A program made the translations under genes and the position numbers. Under the pieces are notes generated by a model, which did not search any database, was not told where the DNA came from, and worked only from the letters and a program-made list of their open reading frames with translations. DNA of 64,000 nt from Oscarella lobularis (Eukaryota; Porifera; Homoscleromorpha; Homosclerophorida; Oscarellidae). The DNA is taken from assembly GCF_947507565.1 (NCBI RefSeq), contig NC_089193.1:2042325-2106324 (forward strand), written 5' to 3'. Position 1 is the stretch's first letter; every line of letters begins with the position of its first letter. Shown here piece by piece: positions 14,540 through 24,500 of the stretch.

Positions 14540-14717
14540 ATAATCAATTGGTTAGTCCGGGACCAGATAGTCGATCTTGCGTGCGCACGCGCGAAGTCAG
14601 GTCCACGGCGTCGTCGTTCGCTAACGAGAAAATCCGCTCGTTTCGCGTCAATCCGACCATCGATCGACGTCTCGCCTTCATCAACTCGTCTCCGTAGATC
14701 AGTTACGTCAATCGAGA

Positions 14718-15385
14718 ATGGGAGCGTACAAGTATCTCGAAGAATTGTGGAGAAAAAAGCAGTCGGACGTGCTCCGCTTTCTCCTACGCGTCCGCTGCTG
14801 GCAATACCGCCAGCTATCGTCAATCCATCGCGCACCGCGTCCCACCCGCCCAGACAAAGCGCGTCGACTGGGCTACAAAGCGAAACAAGGCTTCGTGATC
14901 TATCGCATTCGAATTCGTCGCGGCGGACGCAAACGCAAAGTCCCCAAAGGCGCAACAATGGGAAAACCAGCAAACATGGGCGTCAAACAGCTGAAATTTC
15001 AACGCAGTCTCCAATCGGTAGCCGAGGTAAGACGGATAAGAAAAGAAAAAAAAATAAATCGCGACTTCTTTCATCAAAGGAACGCGTGGGTCGTCAATGT
15101 GGCAATTTGCGCGTATTGAATTCGTACTGGATTGGGCAAGATTCGGTGTACAAGTTCTTCGAAGTGATTCTAATCGATCCCTTTCACAAAGCCGTTCGAC
15201 GAGACGCGCAAATCAATTGGATTTGTCGATCCGTTCACAAGCATCGCGAATTGCGCGGTCTCACATCCGTCGGTCGAAAGAATCGCGGCATGAACAAAGG
15301 GCATCTTTATAATAAGGTGAAGGGTAGTTCAAGATACGGATCGTGGCTCAGACGAAATCTCGTCAAATTGCGACGATATCGTTGA
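14718..15385 (+). CDS. RPL15: 60S ribosomal protein L15 (eL15)
   Basis: A core protein of the 60S subunit. The start [20 protein letters not shown] is diagnostic and is followed by [40 protein letters not shown] and, after one 53-bp intron (15027-15079), [20 protein letters not shown] and LVKLRRYR before TGA. The length of about 204 residues equals the family norm. RPS20 converges downstream with about 150 bp between stop codons. Confidence 0.97.
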
Positions 15386-15538
15386 GAGAGAAGACACCTG
15401 ATTTTGCTTTTGATTGATGGTTGCTATGGTGAGGGGAAGGGAATGCATAATAAATATGCCGGTCTCTTATAACGCAATTTCTTTCATCGTTTTTTATATT
15501 TTGGCAGATGAATCCCTACTAAAAAGTAAGAGTTTCTT

Positions 15539-16063
15539 TCATTCCGCGATCGTCACTTCGACTTCCACGCCCGGTTCAATGCTGATAGACGTCTAAAAGA
15601 ATCATCGTAGCTAGGATTTTCCTCTCCATTCTTTTCTCTCACGATTTGCTTGACGATTTCCGAAGGGCTGTGAAGATCGATGATTCGCTTGTGAACTTTC
15701 ATTTCGTAGCGATCCCACGTCTTGGAGCCTTCGCCGCACGGCGTCTTGCGCGTCGTGATCTTGAGAAATTTCGTCGGCATTCGCACGGGACCTTTCACTC
15801 TCAGCTGCTTGTCTTTGGCGCCGCGAATCAGATCGGCGCAAACTGGACCACGTGATGAGAATCTCGAAAAGGTCGCGATTGCTACCTTTATCGTACCTTT
15901 TTCTAAGCTTTTCACGTTTCTGCTTGTTAAGGTGATGCGAATGCGATGGATAGGAGGTTCTTCGATTCCTTTTGTGTCTTTGAACGGTTGAGACTTCGCG
16001 AAAAGGGGGTCCCAGTCACTGTAAGTCATCGCGAATGCGATTCGTAGCGTGTCTTTTTACCAT
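15539..16063 (-). CDS. RPS20: 40S ribosomal protein S20 (uS10)
   Basis: A protein of the 40S subunit head. Diagnostic blocks are [57 protein letters not shown] and, after an intron, [17 protein letters not shown] with TGA at 15539-15541. The continuous frame between KSLEK and VCADL is interrupted by an in-frame intron of about 55 bp (GTACGA...CCAG) that must be removed to give normal S20. I place the start at ATG 16063. It sits exactly at a GTAAAA donor, so exon 1 would carry only the start codon, spliced to [14 protein letters not shown]. An alternative start in the next exon would add about 12 residues unlike the family. Confidence 0.92.
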
Positions 16064-16202
16064 TTTATTCCGTTTAGTTTCGTTCTGGCCGACGTAATCA
16101 CGAAAGAACAGCGGTGAGCCAGACGAAGAGCACAACGCCACGCGGTCGATAAAGCACGCTACGGCTATAATGACGTAGGCAAAATTTTATTTACCCGGCA
16201 TT

Positions 16203-17777
16203 CTATACTTCTTTCAATACCAGATCAATGAATTTTTGCACGTTTTTTCTACCCGACAACGACAGTCCATCAAAATCAATCAAAGTCTTCATGAGATTTA
16301 ATGTAGCAGTGCTAAAGGATTGTCCTCCAGCCACTGGAATAGAAAATCTCTCACAGAACCTTGACACCGCTCCAACGCACTTTTCCTTCTCACTCTCTTC
16401 CTCTATGAGCACCACAGCGCGTTGGACTGCACACACAAACACGCGACTACAAAATTCGCTCACAAAAACGCCTCCAACACTAATTGAATCAAAAAGCTGC
16501 ACAATAAAATCCCCGGACCCGCGTTTGACGACGCGACATATTGCCGGCACGGCGGCACCAAGACACGAATCCGCACGTACAAGAACCTCAGTTAAATTGG
16601 AAAATAATTTCAGTACAAACGCTTGGGAATTCGGACCGGGACCTAGAGCAGTCAACACGCGCCCAACTAACTTTCTTCCCTTTCGTATGGAAAGCAATTG
16701 AGAGAATTCGACGTCATCTTTATTGAGAGTCGTTTTGAGCGTTTCCTGGTGAGCCAAAATTTTTTCTGAATATTCACTCTGTGTTGGATCTGGCATAGCG
16801 TTGGATTTTTTCGTTAGTTCGTCGATGGCGAGAATTTCATTGTAAGCGCGTTCAATTTTGATGAGAAGACGACGACGTGCGTCGAAGGAATGCGTTGTGG
16901 TGAGTCCGGGACTTTCGCGGCCACTTGTAGCGTCGATAATTTTGCGAGGAGTCGAGACAGATGAGACGGAGACTTTGCCAAGGGAACCTTCTTCCTTGAA
17001 GGGTACTTGATATTCGCGTGTCTCACGTTCCACGGTGGGTATGATGTATTTTTCTTCCTCTTCCTCTTCTTCTTCCGGGTTTTCTTTCTCGCGTTTTTTT
17101 AGCGTGTACATTTCGTTGTAGAAGTCGTCGAGATACGGGTTATTTGTGCGTAATTGAAGAAGCTGTATTTTGACGAGATAGTCCTTGTCCTTTTGGGTCA
17201 TAAAACCGGCATAGGGATCGTCGTCTGTTGCCTCACTGAACTCCACATCACGTGGACGATAATGATGATGATGGTGATGATGATGATGATAGGGTTGTTG
17301 AGGCGGAGGAGGTTGCAACACTGGAATCATTGGAGGAGGCGGTAGAAAAGGTGGGCGTGGCAGGTAGCCGGGTGGAAGTGTTTGATATAGATGTGGGCTT
17401 CGATACATTTGAAAAATTGGGGGGATGGAGGGAGGGGGAGGCTGTTGTTGCATGAGTTGATTTAGAATCGGTGGGAGGGGCTGTTGCTCTACTTCCGCTT
17501 TCGATTCTGACGACGTCAGGTTCTTTTCGAGTTCTTCGACTGAAATGACGCGTGGAGGAGTTGGAGTTGGCGCTGGGACGGCGGCGGCGGCCGGAGAGGG
17601 AGAGGGAGAAACGGCGAAAGGTGCCCAAATTGAATTCGATATGCTCATTTGGGGAAAGAGGTTCGATAGAGGCGTGCTTGAGGTCGACGGGCTCTTTTCT
17701 TTGGGCTCCGCATCGTCTTCTTCGTCGACGAGACGCGATACGCTATTTTCCACGTCAAAATTCCCTTCTTCGGACAT
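16203..17777 (-). CDS. PATL1: PAT1-type mRNA decay factor
   Basis: A scaffold of cytoplasmic mRNA decapping that bridges Lsm1-7, DDX6 and the decapping complex in P-bodies. The intronless 524-residue product starts with acidic MSEEGNFDVEN. A Pro/Gln-rich low-complexity region follows with a run of His, then the conserved core DDPYAGFMTQKDKDYLVKIQ, LLQLRTNNPYLDDFYNEMYT, SIRKGRKLVGRVL and an alpha-helical C-terminal domain. It is shorter than vertebrate PATL1 because the N-terminal linker is reduced. The chosen ATG at 17777 excludes an unlikely upstream extension (TSPNACSYLLCFS). The 5' flank at about 17788 is the left edge of a segmental duplication. Confidence 0.9.
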   Translation of the reverse strand: MSEEGNFDVENSVSRLVDEEDDAEPKEKSPSTSSTPLSNLFPQMSISNSIWAPFAVSPSPSPAAAAVPAPTPTPPRVISVEELEKNLTSSESKAEVEQQPLPPILNQLMQQQPPPPSIPPIFQMYRSPHLYQTLPPGYLPRPPFLPPPPMIPVLQPPPPQQPYHHHHHHHHHYRPRDVEFSEATDDDPYAGFMTQKDKDYLVKIQLLQLRTNNPYLDDFYNEMYTLKKREKENPEEEEEEEEKYIIPTVERETREYQVPFKEEGSLGKVSVSSVSTPRKIIDATSGRESPGLTTTHSFDARRRLLIKIERAYNEILAIDELTKKSNAMPDPTQSEYSEKILAHQETLKTTLNKDDVEFSQLLSIRKGRKLVGRVLTALGPGPNSQAFVLKLFSNLTEVLVRADSCLGAAVPAICRVVKRGSGDFIVQLFDSISVGGVFVSEFCSRVFVCAVQRAVVLIEEESEKEKCVGAVSRFCERFSIPVAGGQSFSTATLNLMKTLIDFDGLSLSGRKNVQKFIDLVLKEV

Positions 17778-17836
17778 TGAGAAACACAAAAGGTACGAGC
17801 ATGCGTTCGGTGACGTCACGCTTAGTAACCTATGAG

Positions 17837-18211
17837 CTAAAATAGTTTCTGCTCTCTTGGATCGTCTGGAAGAATGCTGACCGTCGCTTCACCGTATCCG
17901 CACAAGAGACAGTTCATTGTGTACTCCTGAAAGATTTTTCGGTAAGAGGGTCCCTCTGGAGAATTAGGCCTACTTGGTATTCTTCTGTTACAGTAAACGT
18001 GTATTCGTGCTTGGCTATAACGTGATTGCAACTTTCGCACACATCTGTCCGGAAGTCGTCAGCGTTTTTAGCTCTCGCACACAATGAAATTACGTTTGAA
18101 ATTCACTTCTTCGCTCTATCGGACACGCCCACGGAGCCTCGTTCGCCGCACTGGGAGCAGCCCTTGTAATTCAACAAATGGACGCCAGATTCTAAGCACA
18201 CCGAACCCTAG
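17837..18211 (-). pseudogene. Decayed duplicate of CHURC1
   Basis: It matches the intact CHURC1 at 20771-21259 through its 3' exons ([19 protein letters not shown] and [17 protein letters not shown] are readable). Exon 1 with the start codon is gone, replaced by a deletion junction at 18211, and a 28-bp deletion relative to the intact copy removes part of exon 2 out of frame. It lacks its original promoter. It is a host gene fragment, not a separate gene. Confidence 0.85.
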
Positions 18212-18490
18212 CGTGAGCGGAATCGACGAAAAGAAGAAATTAGAAAAGCTCCTTCTAGACGAAAAAATCGGTGAGACCCCAAAGAAGTCCAAGGGAGCCC
18301 CTCGCCCCTAAAAAATCTCCTTTTTCGTCGCGATAGATCTCGAACTTCTCAAACGAACCTGCTTGCAGTTTCACACGTCATCGATTCATCGACCTCTCGT
18401 GTGGAAATTACTTTTAGGCAAAAAAATCACCAATAATCTACTGTACTAATTAATTTTAATATGTAACTTGTAGACGTGTTGCCCGTATAC
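18211..18490 (+). pseudogene. Decayed 5' fragment duplicate of TBC1D7
   Basis: It matches 21344-21615 of the intact TBC1D7: SGIDEKKKLEKLLLDEKIG, then LELLKRTCLQFHTSSIHRPL, then DVLPVY. The first exon with the start codon is missing, and the copy stops abruptly at about 18490 where receptor-promoter sequence begins. It cannot encode a TBC domain. Confidence 0.85.
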
Positions 18491-18699
18491 ACCTCCGCAC
18501 TTCCGAGTTGCAATTTGGGATCAGCACGCATCCGCGCGTCTCTTATTTGATTATCCCAGTACCGGGAAGTATCAGCTGGTATCACCTGGTTCCGGGAAGT
18601 GTTGATCTTTCTTCTCTTGGGCGCGCGAGGTGAACTATTTCATCTGTTTTCGCAGCAAACGTCGTATTTCTATCGCGCCTTTCAATCGCTGGACGCGTC

Positions 18700-20520
18700 A
18701 TGACGTCAACGATTTTGTTCGTTTTCTTCGTTGCCCTGCAACCGATACCGTGTCTCGCTTTCGAAGTTGCTTCTAAATGCGATTTCGGACGAACGGTATC
18801 GAAAACGCCAAATCCGTCGCTACCAGCTTCTCGTAAGTGCTCGTATATGGGCGGCCTATTCTCCGTTCGTCGAGACAGGCGGAATCCCTTCAACGCCATG
18901 TACTTTTGTTCTCCTTCGGACTTTCACCGCTTCGGGGTCGAACAAGCCGAAGCGCTTATATTCGCTTACGAATTGCTCAACAATTCAACGGACATGAGCG
19001 GCTATTCGATCTACGATTCGTGTGGTCTCATGCCACCCATCGATACGTCGTCTCCATGTGTTGAAGATCAAGCGCGAGCTCTTCGTTCGCCTGATGAGAA
19101 AGACGAATGCGCCCTCGTCACGATCGTGGGACCATTCTATCGAGGTGGTGATGAAGAAACTGTTAATTCCGTAGTGTATCAATCGCCGTCTCAATTACTC
19201 GCTCTCTACGAGGGGGTCTTTGGAAGTGGACAGGATAAACGCGGCGTTTTCTCTCTTGTCGACGAACCGATTGACTGGATTGCTAGAGACGATTATGGGT
19301 CGTTCTTGGAACAGATCGTTTTTATGCAAGCCAGTTGCGATTTACAGGCGAGAGCCGCTCTAGACGTTCTTCTTTCCGCTCGTTGGGAAAGAGTTCTTGT
19401 TGTTGTAAGCAATGACGAGTGTGGTAAAGCAAACAAACGGGCGTTTCAACGAGAAATTGATACGCGACAGCTCAAGTGCCGTCTCGATGTTGAGTATTAC
19501 GAATCTCAGTTTACTACGAATCACTTGGGAAGGAGTTGCCTCAATGATACGAGTATAAGTGATCTTAGAAGTCTTTGGCGTCGCTGTTTGGATGAACCGG
19601 ATTCGCCGCGTGCCATCGTCTTGCTTTCGAGTGTACCGTTTGCTTTTGATTTTTTCCACAATGGATACTTTGGAATTGAAACAAAGAATAGGACGTCTTT
19701 TAGTTTTCTATTGGGCGATTTTTGGGGCAATATGGCTCTCGTTGACGACTTGTACGACGTTTTGATGCGAGTTACAGAGACGGCAAATACTGTCATCGCC
19801 TTGAACACCATCACCAATGGATTGGACAAATTTCAGGATCATATGACGTCAATTCGTGCCAATTCAACCGAACTTGAACGAAATTCACTTCTTGCTGACT
19901 ATTGGGAGAAAATCTTCAATTGCAATCTTTCTAATGGAACGTGCGACAATACAACGTCGCTACCCAACGTCAATCGTCCAATTTTGAGGAATTATAAAGC
20001 GTCTTTGGTAATTGACAGCGTCTTTCTTCTCCACGATTATCTTCGTGGCCTTTTTGAGGAGCAGACAAGTAAATTTTCTCACTTATGGTTTTCAACTTTC
20101 AATAGAGATGGATTTTCAATAACGCCAAACGTAAATTCGTGGACAGGAAATCAAGTACGCATTAGTAACGTTGACAATGGTCTCGCTCAACCCACATTTT
20201 GGTCCTATGAAATTATCGCTTGGACGCGCGAAAAGGGGCGAAATCAATCGTTTCCTTACGGAGTGTGGACATTTAATGACGACGATAAGAATAGGAAGAC
20301 GAACTTGCAACTAAGCGAACATATAAACGTCACAATCTGGACTCCAAAACCTTCGCTTCCTTATAAAATTTGTCCGACGACGTCGTCGCCCATAGAAATA
20401 ACGGAGAGAGCTCCCACCACCAACAAATATACATCATCTGCTGTTCTTCCCGCAATATCGACTCCTATAATTGTTCTGCTTCATATCGTCGTTTTGACGC
20501 TCAGTCTTTGCGTTTTGTAG
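18700..20520 (+). CDS. Receptor A: class C-like ectodomain ending in a hydrophobic tail
   Basis: A single-exon ORF of 606 residues. The signal peptide ([20 protein letters not shown]) precedes a large extracellular ligand-binding domain nearly identical to receptor [67 protein letters not shown] and [19 protein letters not shown]. Many N-x-S/T sequons and conserved Cys residues are present. The frame ends after [21 protein letters not shown], i.e. within the segment that is TM1 in receptor B. There is therefore no 7TM bundle and no kinase, only a C-terminal hydrophobic tail that could act as a lone membrane anchor or GPI signal. Its promoter was copied along (18493-18699 resembles 24626-24925). 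The stop and 3' flank derive from the duplication junction. The intact frame is consistent with function, or with too little time to decay. Confidence 0.8.
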   Translation: MTSTILFVFFVALQPIPCLAFEVASKCDFGRTVSKTPNPSLPASRKCSYMGGLFSVRRDRRNPFNAMYFCSPSDFHRFGVEQAEALIFAYELLNNSTDMSGYSIYDSCGLMPPIDTSSPCVEDQARALRSPDEKDECALVTIVGPFYRGGDEETVNSVVYQSPSQLLALYEGVFGSGQDKRGVFSLVDEPIDWIARDDYGSFLEQIVFMQASCDLQARAALDVLLSARWERVLVVVSNDECGKANKRAFQREIDTRQLKCRLDVEYYESQFTTNHLGRSCLNDTSISDLRSLWRRCLDEPDSPRAIVLLSSVPFAFDFFHNGYFGIETKNRTSFSFLLGDFWGNMALVDDLYDVLMRVTETANTVIALNTITNGLDKFQDHMTSIRANSTELERNSLLADYWEKIFNCNLSNGTCDNTTSLPNVNRPILRNYKASLVIDSVFLLHDYLRGLFEEQTSKFSHLWFSTFNRDGFSITPNVNSWTGNQVRISNVDNGLAQPTFWSYEIIAWTREKGRNQSFPYGVWTFNDDDKNRKTNLQLSEHINVTIWTPKPSLPYKICPTTSSPIEITERAPTTNKYTSSAVLPAISTPIIVLLHIVVLTLSLCVL

Positions 20521-20724
20521 CAGTAGGGTGGGGGGCAGTAGCTAATTAGGTAGAGGTAGCGAGACATTTGATTGGTAGTTAGGATAATTGGGACAGTCGT
20601 GTGAGAGTCGTTTAATAGCCGTTGAGCTGATCGTGTGTGAGTCTGTGTGCAAGCATAGAATAAATAGAAATCTATGGTGCAAGCTAGAATCAGAGCCCTA
20701 TAAAAGGGCTCTGGCTAGAATAAA
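20521..20724. other. Duplication junction segment
   Basis: About 200 bp lie between the truncated receptor and the second copy of the PATL1-flank sequence. They resemble neither parent region that I can find in this window. The segment contains a short hairpin (AGAGCCCTATAAAAGGGCTCT, split as AGAGCCC and GGGCTCT arms) at about 20693-20714. It could serve as the 3' UTR of receptor A. Confidence 0.5.
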
Positions 20725-20770
20725 AGGTACGAGCATGCGTTCGGTGACGTCACGCTTAGTAACCTATGAG

Positions 20771-21259
20771 CTAAAATAGTTTCTGCTCTCTTGGATCGTC
20801 TGGAAGAATGCTGACCGTCGCTTCACCGTATCCGCACAAGAGACAGTTCATTGTGTACTCCTGAAAGATTTTTCGGTAAGGGGCCCCTCTGGAGAATTAG
20901 GCCTACTTGATATTCTTCTGTTACAGTAAACGTGTATTCGTGCCTGGCTACAACGTGATTGCAACTTTCGCACACATCTGTCCGGAAGTCGTCAGCGTTT
21001 TTAGCTCTCGCACACAATGAAATTACGTTTGAAATTCACTTCTTCGTCGCCATCCTCTTCGTTTGTCGTTTCCTCTCTATCGGACACGCCCACGGAGCTT
21101 CGTTCGCCGCACTGGGAGCAGCCCTTGTAATTCAACAAATAGACGCCAGATTCTAAGCACACCGAACCCTAGTGGATCAAGTCAAAAAATGAGCTCGAGC
21201 TCGATTCTGCAAACGCTCACCCTATCGGGGCAATCCTCTCGCAAACAATTCCTGCACAT
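20771..21259 (-). CDS. CHURC1: Churchill domain-containing protein 1
   Basis: A small zinc-binding transcriptional regulator; in vertebrates Churchill is induced by FGF. Four minus-strand exons give [13 protein letters not shown], then [20 protein letters not shown], then a Glu/Asp-rich insert ending [20 protein letters not shown], then [20 protein letters not shown] and DDPREQKLF with TAG at 20771-20773. All paired Cys (CRNC, CSQC, CESC, CLLC) and the HEYTF block match the family. The start at 21259 is supported by the family N-terminus MCxxC. TBC1D7 starts 39 bp away on the other strand. Confidence 0.92.
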
Positions 21260-21298
21260 AGAGCGGGGAATAATTAGCGTGCGCTAAACGTCGACGAA
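21260..21298. promoter_or_regulatory. 39-bp bidirectional promoter/5' UTR of CHURC1 and TBC1D7
   Basis: The whole interval between the two divergent start codons is 39 bp. It contains the palindrome TTAGCGTGCGCTAAA (21274-21288), identical to the one before UAP1. Transcription must start within this interval or inside the opposite gene. Confidence 0.65.
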
Positions 21299-22529
21299 AT
21301 GACGACTCGCAATTTTCGCTCTGGCTATTACGGAACGCTCGGCGTGAGTGGAATCGACGAAAAGAAGAAATTAGAAAAGCTCCTTCTTGACGAAAAAATC
21401 GGTGAGACCCCAAAGAAGTCCAAGGGAGCTCCTCGCCCAAAAATCTCCTTTTTCGTCGCGAATAGATCTCGAACTTCTCAAACGAATTTGCTTGCAGTTT
21501 CACACGCCATCGATGCATCGACCTCTCGTGTGGAAATTACTTTTAGGCAAAAAAATCACCAATAATCTACTAATTAATTTTGATATGTAACTTGTAGACG
21601 TGTTGCCCGTATATCGTGATATTCACGAGACGGTAACGGAGCAGCATTCTAGTCGATATCTAGCCCTCAAACAGGTTCTCGTTGTCACTAAACGTGCTCA
21701 TCTCCTTTTGCCTGACCTTCATCAACAAATATACCAATTAGAAAAGGGAAATTTATTTCTTACGAGTTCTAAAGATGTGAGAGAGGGGTGATCACGTGGG
21801 GTCCTAAATATTTATTCATTTATTTATTTATTGAAGGATTCTATTAGTTCTATTGTGCGTACCCTTCACGATATTTTTCCTGATGAACTTGACAGTTATC
21901 TCATATTTTCAAAATTTGTACTAAAGTGTGACGTTATAAGAGAAAATTTATCTCAGCTGGTAAATTAACTATGATAGTTAATATTATTGAAAAAAAAACG
22001 GGGAACTTTTTATAGGAGAATATAATGTTTAAACGATTAGAAGTTGAATCTCCCAACCTCTACGCTCGTCTAGTTGAATTTTCAATAATTTCAGTTCTAC
22101 CTACAAAAAGGTACCTAGAGCACGTGCGCCTTTGACTAATTTTAGTTTAGGCTAATTTAGATGGCTTTTGCAATGTTTTGCTGACACTTTGCCACTAGCG
22201 AGTTTAGAAAGGTTAGAATAGAAAATAATTAAGTGCAGCCGATAAATAAGCGTGTTCCTAGAGTTTGGGATAAAATGCTAGCAGGATCAATATCCGTGCT
22301 GTCATTCATAGGAGCAGGTATAGTGATGACGTGCATAAGAAGCGCTATAGATCTGTCCAATCACGAGTTATTGCTAAAGACCTTATCAAGGGTAGGTATA
22401 GAGTGGAAAAAAATGAAAAATGACCGCTACAACAAAAGGTATTTATAGTTGGGTGATGATCAGGCTGAGCGAGCCGTTAGTAAAGGTCTTGAGCTGTGGA
22501 TACAGTGCGGAAGGCCACTGCAAGTATAA
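21299..22529 (+). CDS. TBC1D7: TBC1 domain family member 7
   Basis: The third subunit of the TSC1-TSC2 complex, which restrains mTORC1 through Rheb; the TBC fold is atypical and lacks the usual catalytic fingers. The N-terminus MTTRNFRSGYYGTLGVSGID matches the RNFRSVYY start of vertebrate TBC1D7, followed by EKKKLEKLLLDEKI, LELLKRICLQFHTPSMHRPL, VWKLLL, DVLPVYRDIHETV, LHQQIYQLEKGNLFL, RVWDKMLAGSISVLSFIGAG and a C-terminal AVSKGLELWIQCGRPLQV with TAA at 22527-22529. About eight exons. The first exons also exist as a broken duplicate at 18211-18490. Confidence 0.88.
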
Positions 22530-22677
22530 AGAGATAATTGGCACTTGTGAAAATTTTTTATTTATTAAAATATGGGGAGTTGCCTAAGCTATTGAATTGC
22601 ACTTTCAATTTCCCGTCTTTCTTACTTACTTCCTAGAACACGAAGTTTGTTTCTATATGTAGAATTCGCTTTTACGT

Positions 22678-22880
22678 TTACCCGTTGTTCGATTTTTCTC
22701 TTTCCGGTGGGAAATACGGATTTGCTCCGTCGTGGGAAGAGGGTAGTCCGCAAGAGGGGCACCGCCTCAAAGGCTCGTTCAGTTGCGCTTGCCTGTTGAT
22801 GCAGTTTCGACAGACTTTGCACTCGCACGGCCAATATTTGAAGGTATGAAGGCGAGACGAACACGAGTCGCATGGGGTCT
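22678..22880 (-). CDS. Terminal exon of a possible RING/zinc-finger protein
   Basis: On the minus strand, after an acceptor (ATCTAG at about 22881-22886), an open frame reads TPCDSC, then FKYWPCECKVCRNCINRQ, then RRCPSCGLPSS, ending at TAA (22678-22680). The Cys spacing (C-x2-C, C-x-C-x2-C-x2-C, C-x2-C) looks like a zinc-binding or RING-type module. A possible preceding exon ends at about 23056 (REGPFQ before GTTAGC), but I could not find a start codon, so the gene model is incomplete. No family is recognised. Confidence 0.35.
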
Positions 22881-22886
22881 AGATTG

Positions 22887-24356
22887 AGAGCGAAGGCGAT
22901 TGGGATTAGAATAGAAAACGAAAATAGCATTCTTTCGTACTCGTACCGCCATGGTTTGACTTTTCGCGAAAGTTTTCCAACGTTAAACGACGCCAAAGTG
23001 TTTAAAACTACGATAGAGTGCCTTTACGTTAGTCTTTCTCCTTTTTTTGGCTAACCTGAAAGGGTCCCTCGCGCTGGAATTTCTTTTCTGTCGTTAGAAT
23101 GAGTGTTTGAATCGTAGTTCACGTCACTTTGAGTCGTTTCGTAACCCTATACGACAAAGTTAGCCAAAGTTATGACACGTCGTTGTTTTGTTCGTCGCCT
23201 TTTGGCGCTATAGCTAAGGCTCGAATCGATTTTTTACTTTATTCGCTGCTTTTTGGAGCGTATTGAGAACGAAATCGACGTAAAGAAACGCCAGGCGACG
23301 ATTGAGTAGGTCTCGCACAAAAATTCGCCCTTCAAACTAGCGTGCGTTTTCCCTTACACTTATAGCGACCCTCTCGCCGTTTTTCTGTCTGTTTTTTAGG
23401 CGTTCTTACGCTTTGGCGACTCGGTTGCTTTGGAAATCGCACGCCTGTTTTGATGAGAGAACCGATAGGAGGCGCGCCACCCAATTAGAAGGTCAAAGGT
23501 CCCACATTTCAGAAGCGAAAATACGAAATCCAGCGAGAAATTCATCAGTAACAGTCTTGCAGGTACGTACTAGTAGTTCTACGCACCGTCCCGAGACGAA
23601 AGAATAGACTAACCGAGCGCCCGTCATCGTTTTGGAGGCGAGGGTAGCGATCGACTTCGAGTGGAGGTGCCCCAAGTCTAACCGTACTTGTTCCTTATGA
23701 CTTTGCTTAACAAAAGGCAGAATTTTCTGCTTGGAACGCGGCCAAAAAACGCTCACATGACTATGATAAAGCCGCGTGCATGCGCTATATCGACGACCCC
23801 TTTGCTCGATCGAACCGGAATCGCTTTTTTGGTCCAATTCTCTTTTCGTTTTCTAATCTTTTCCGAAATGGGCAACTCGTAAGCCTCCTAAATCATGTTT
23901 TTGGCCACCTATCGGTCGAACGTCCATTACTCGCTCTGCATGCTGGCTATAGGAATTAAGACGCCGCGGGGCCCCTCACTTCTTTTCTTCATCGCGATCT
24001 CCAAACGTACGCGCGTAGTCACCGCGCGGTGCATGCACTTATGTAAGAACAGGTTAACTGATGCATGCTAGAGTTTACTGGATCGGCGCGTTCGAGTGCT
24101 TTGACACGTATACGGAAAACGACATGTTCCCAAGCTAGGCGCGTTTACCCCGGTCTGCTTCGGTCGCGTCTTATTCGAGTCCCCTTGGCCGCTTTTTTTT
24201 GCGATTCTTCGTACGACGCATGCAGTGCATATACGTTTTAGTTAATTAAAACAAAGACGTTCAGCTTTTAGTGCATGGAGCCGCGCGCGGCGACGTCGAT
24301 CCCTCCCTCCCTCCCTCCCTCCCTCCCTCTAATTCGTGACTATATTCAGATGTGGC
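22887..24356. other. Mostly non-coding interval
   Basis: No convincing gene is seen here apart from a possible upstream exon of the minus-strand zinc-finger gene. The DNA is locally GC-rich with many CG dinucleotides, has two GGGxCCC palindromes (about 23062 and 23966), and ends with seven CCCT units at 24301-24330. Open frames in it lack splice context or family resemblance. Confidence 0.5.
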
Positions 24357-24500
24357 ATGCCCGCCGGCGATGGCAAAAGTTGCGGAAGTAGATCAAATTT
24401 GCTCTACTGTTATAATGATACAATCTACGTGTGTGGTAAGTGCCGCGGCGGCAAGGACGTCAAGACATGCCCGAAGTGCGGACAGAGTTTCAGTTGAGTG
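24357..24500 (+). CDS. Possible 47-residue zinc-ribbon micro-ORF
   Basis: An ATG at 24357 opens a frame with YCYNDTIYVCGKC followed by CPKCGQSFS and TGA. The two C-x2-C pairs about 12 residues apart would suit a zinc ribbon. It contains a potential donor (GTAAGT) and a potential acceptor (TTTCAG), so it may instead be an exon-intron boundary of a larger gene. Unrecognised and short. Confidence 0.25.

Larger units (their letters stand above)
17788..20517. repeat. Left copy of a tandem segmental duplication
   Basis: From AAAAGGTACGAGCATGCGT at 17788, the sequence matches 20725 onwards (CHURC1, then the TBC1D7 5' part), and from about 18493 it matches 24626 onwards (receptor promoter and coding sequence). 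The match ends inside receptor membrane segment 1 at about 20517. The left copy has lost about 168 bp spanning the CHURC1/TBC1D7 start region and everything between TBC1D7 exon 3 and the receptor promoter. High similarity in the receptor part implies a recent event. Confidence 0.85.

Noticed and set aside
14747-15385. Alternative 212-codon frame in RPL15
   Set aside because: Its second half only coincides with RPL15 exon 2; exon 1 of RPL15 lies in the other frame and matches the family.
23493-23837. 114-codon minus-strand frame
   Set aside because: No family resemblance, splice context or conserved composition; likely chance in GC-rich DNA.
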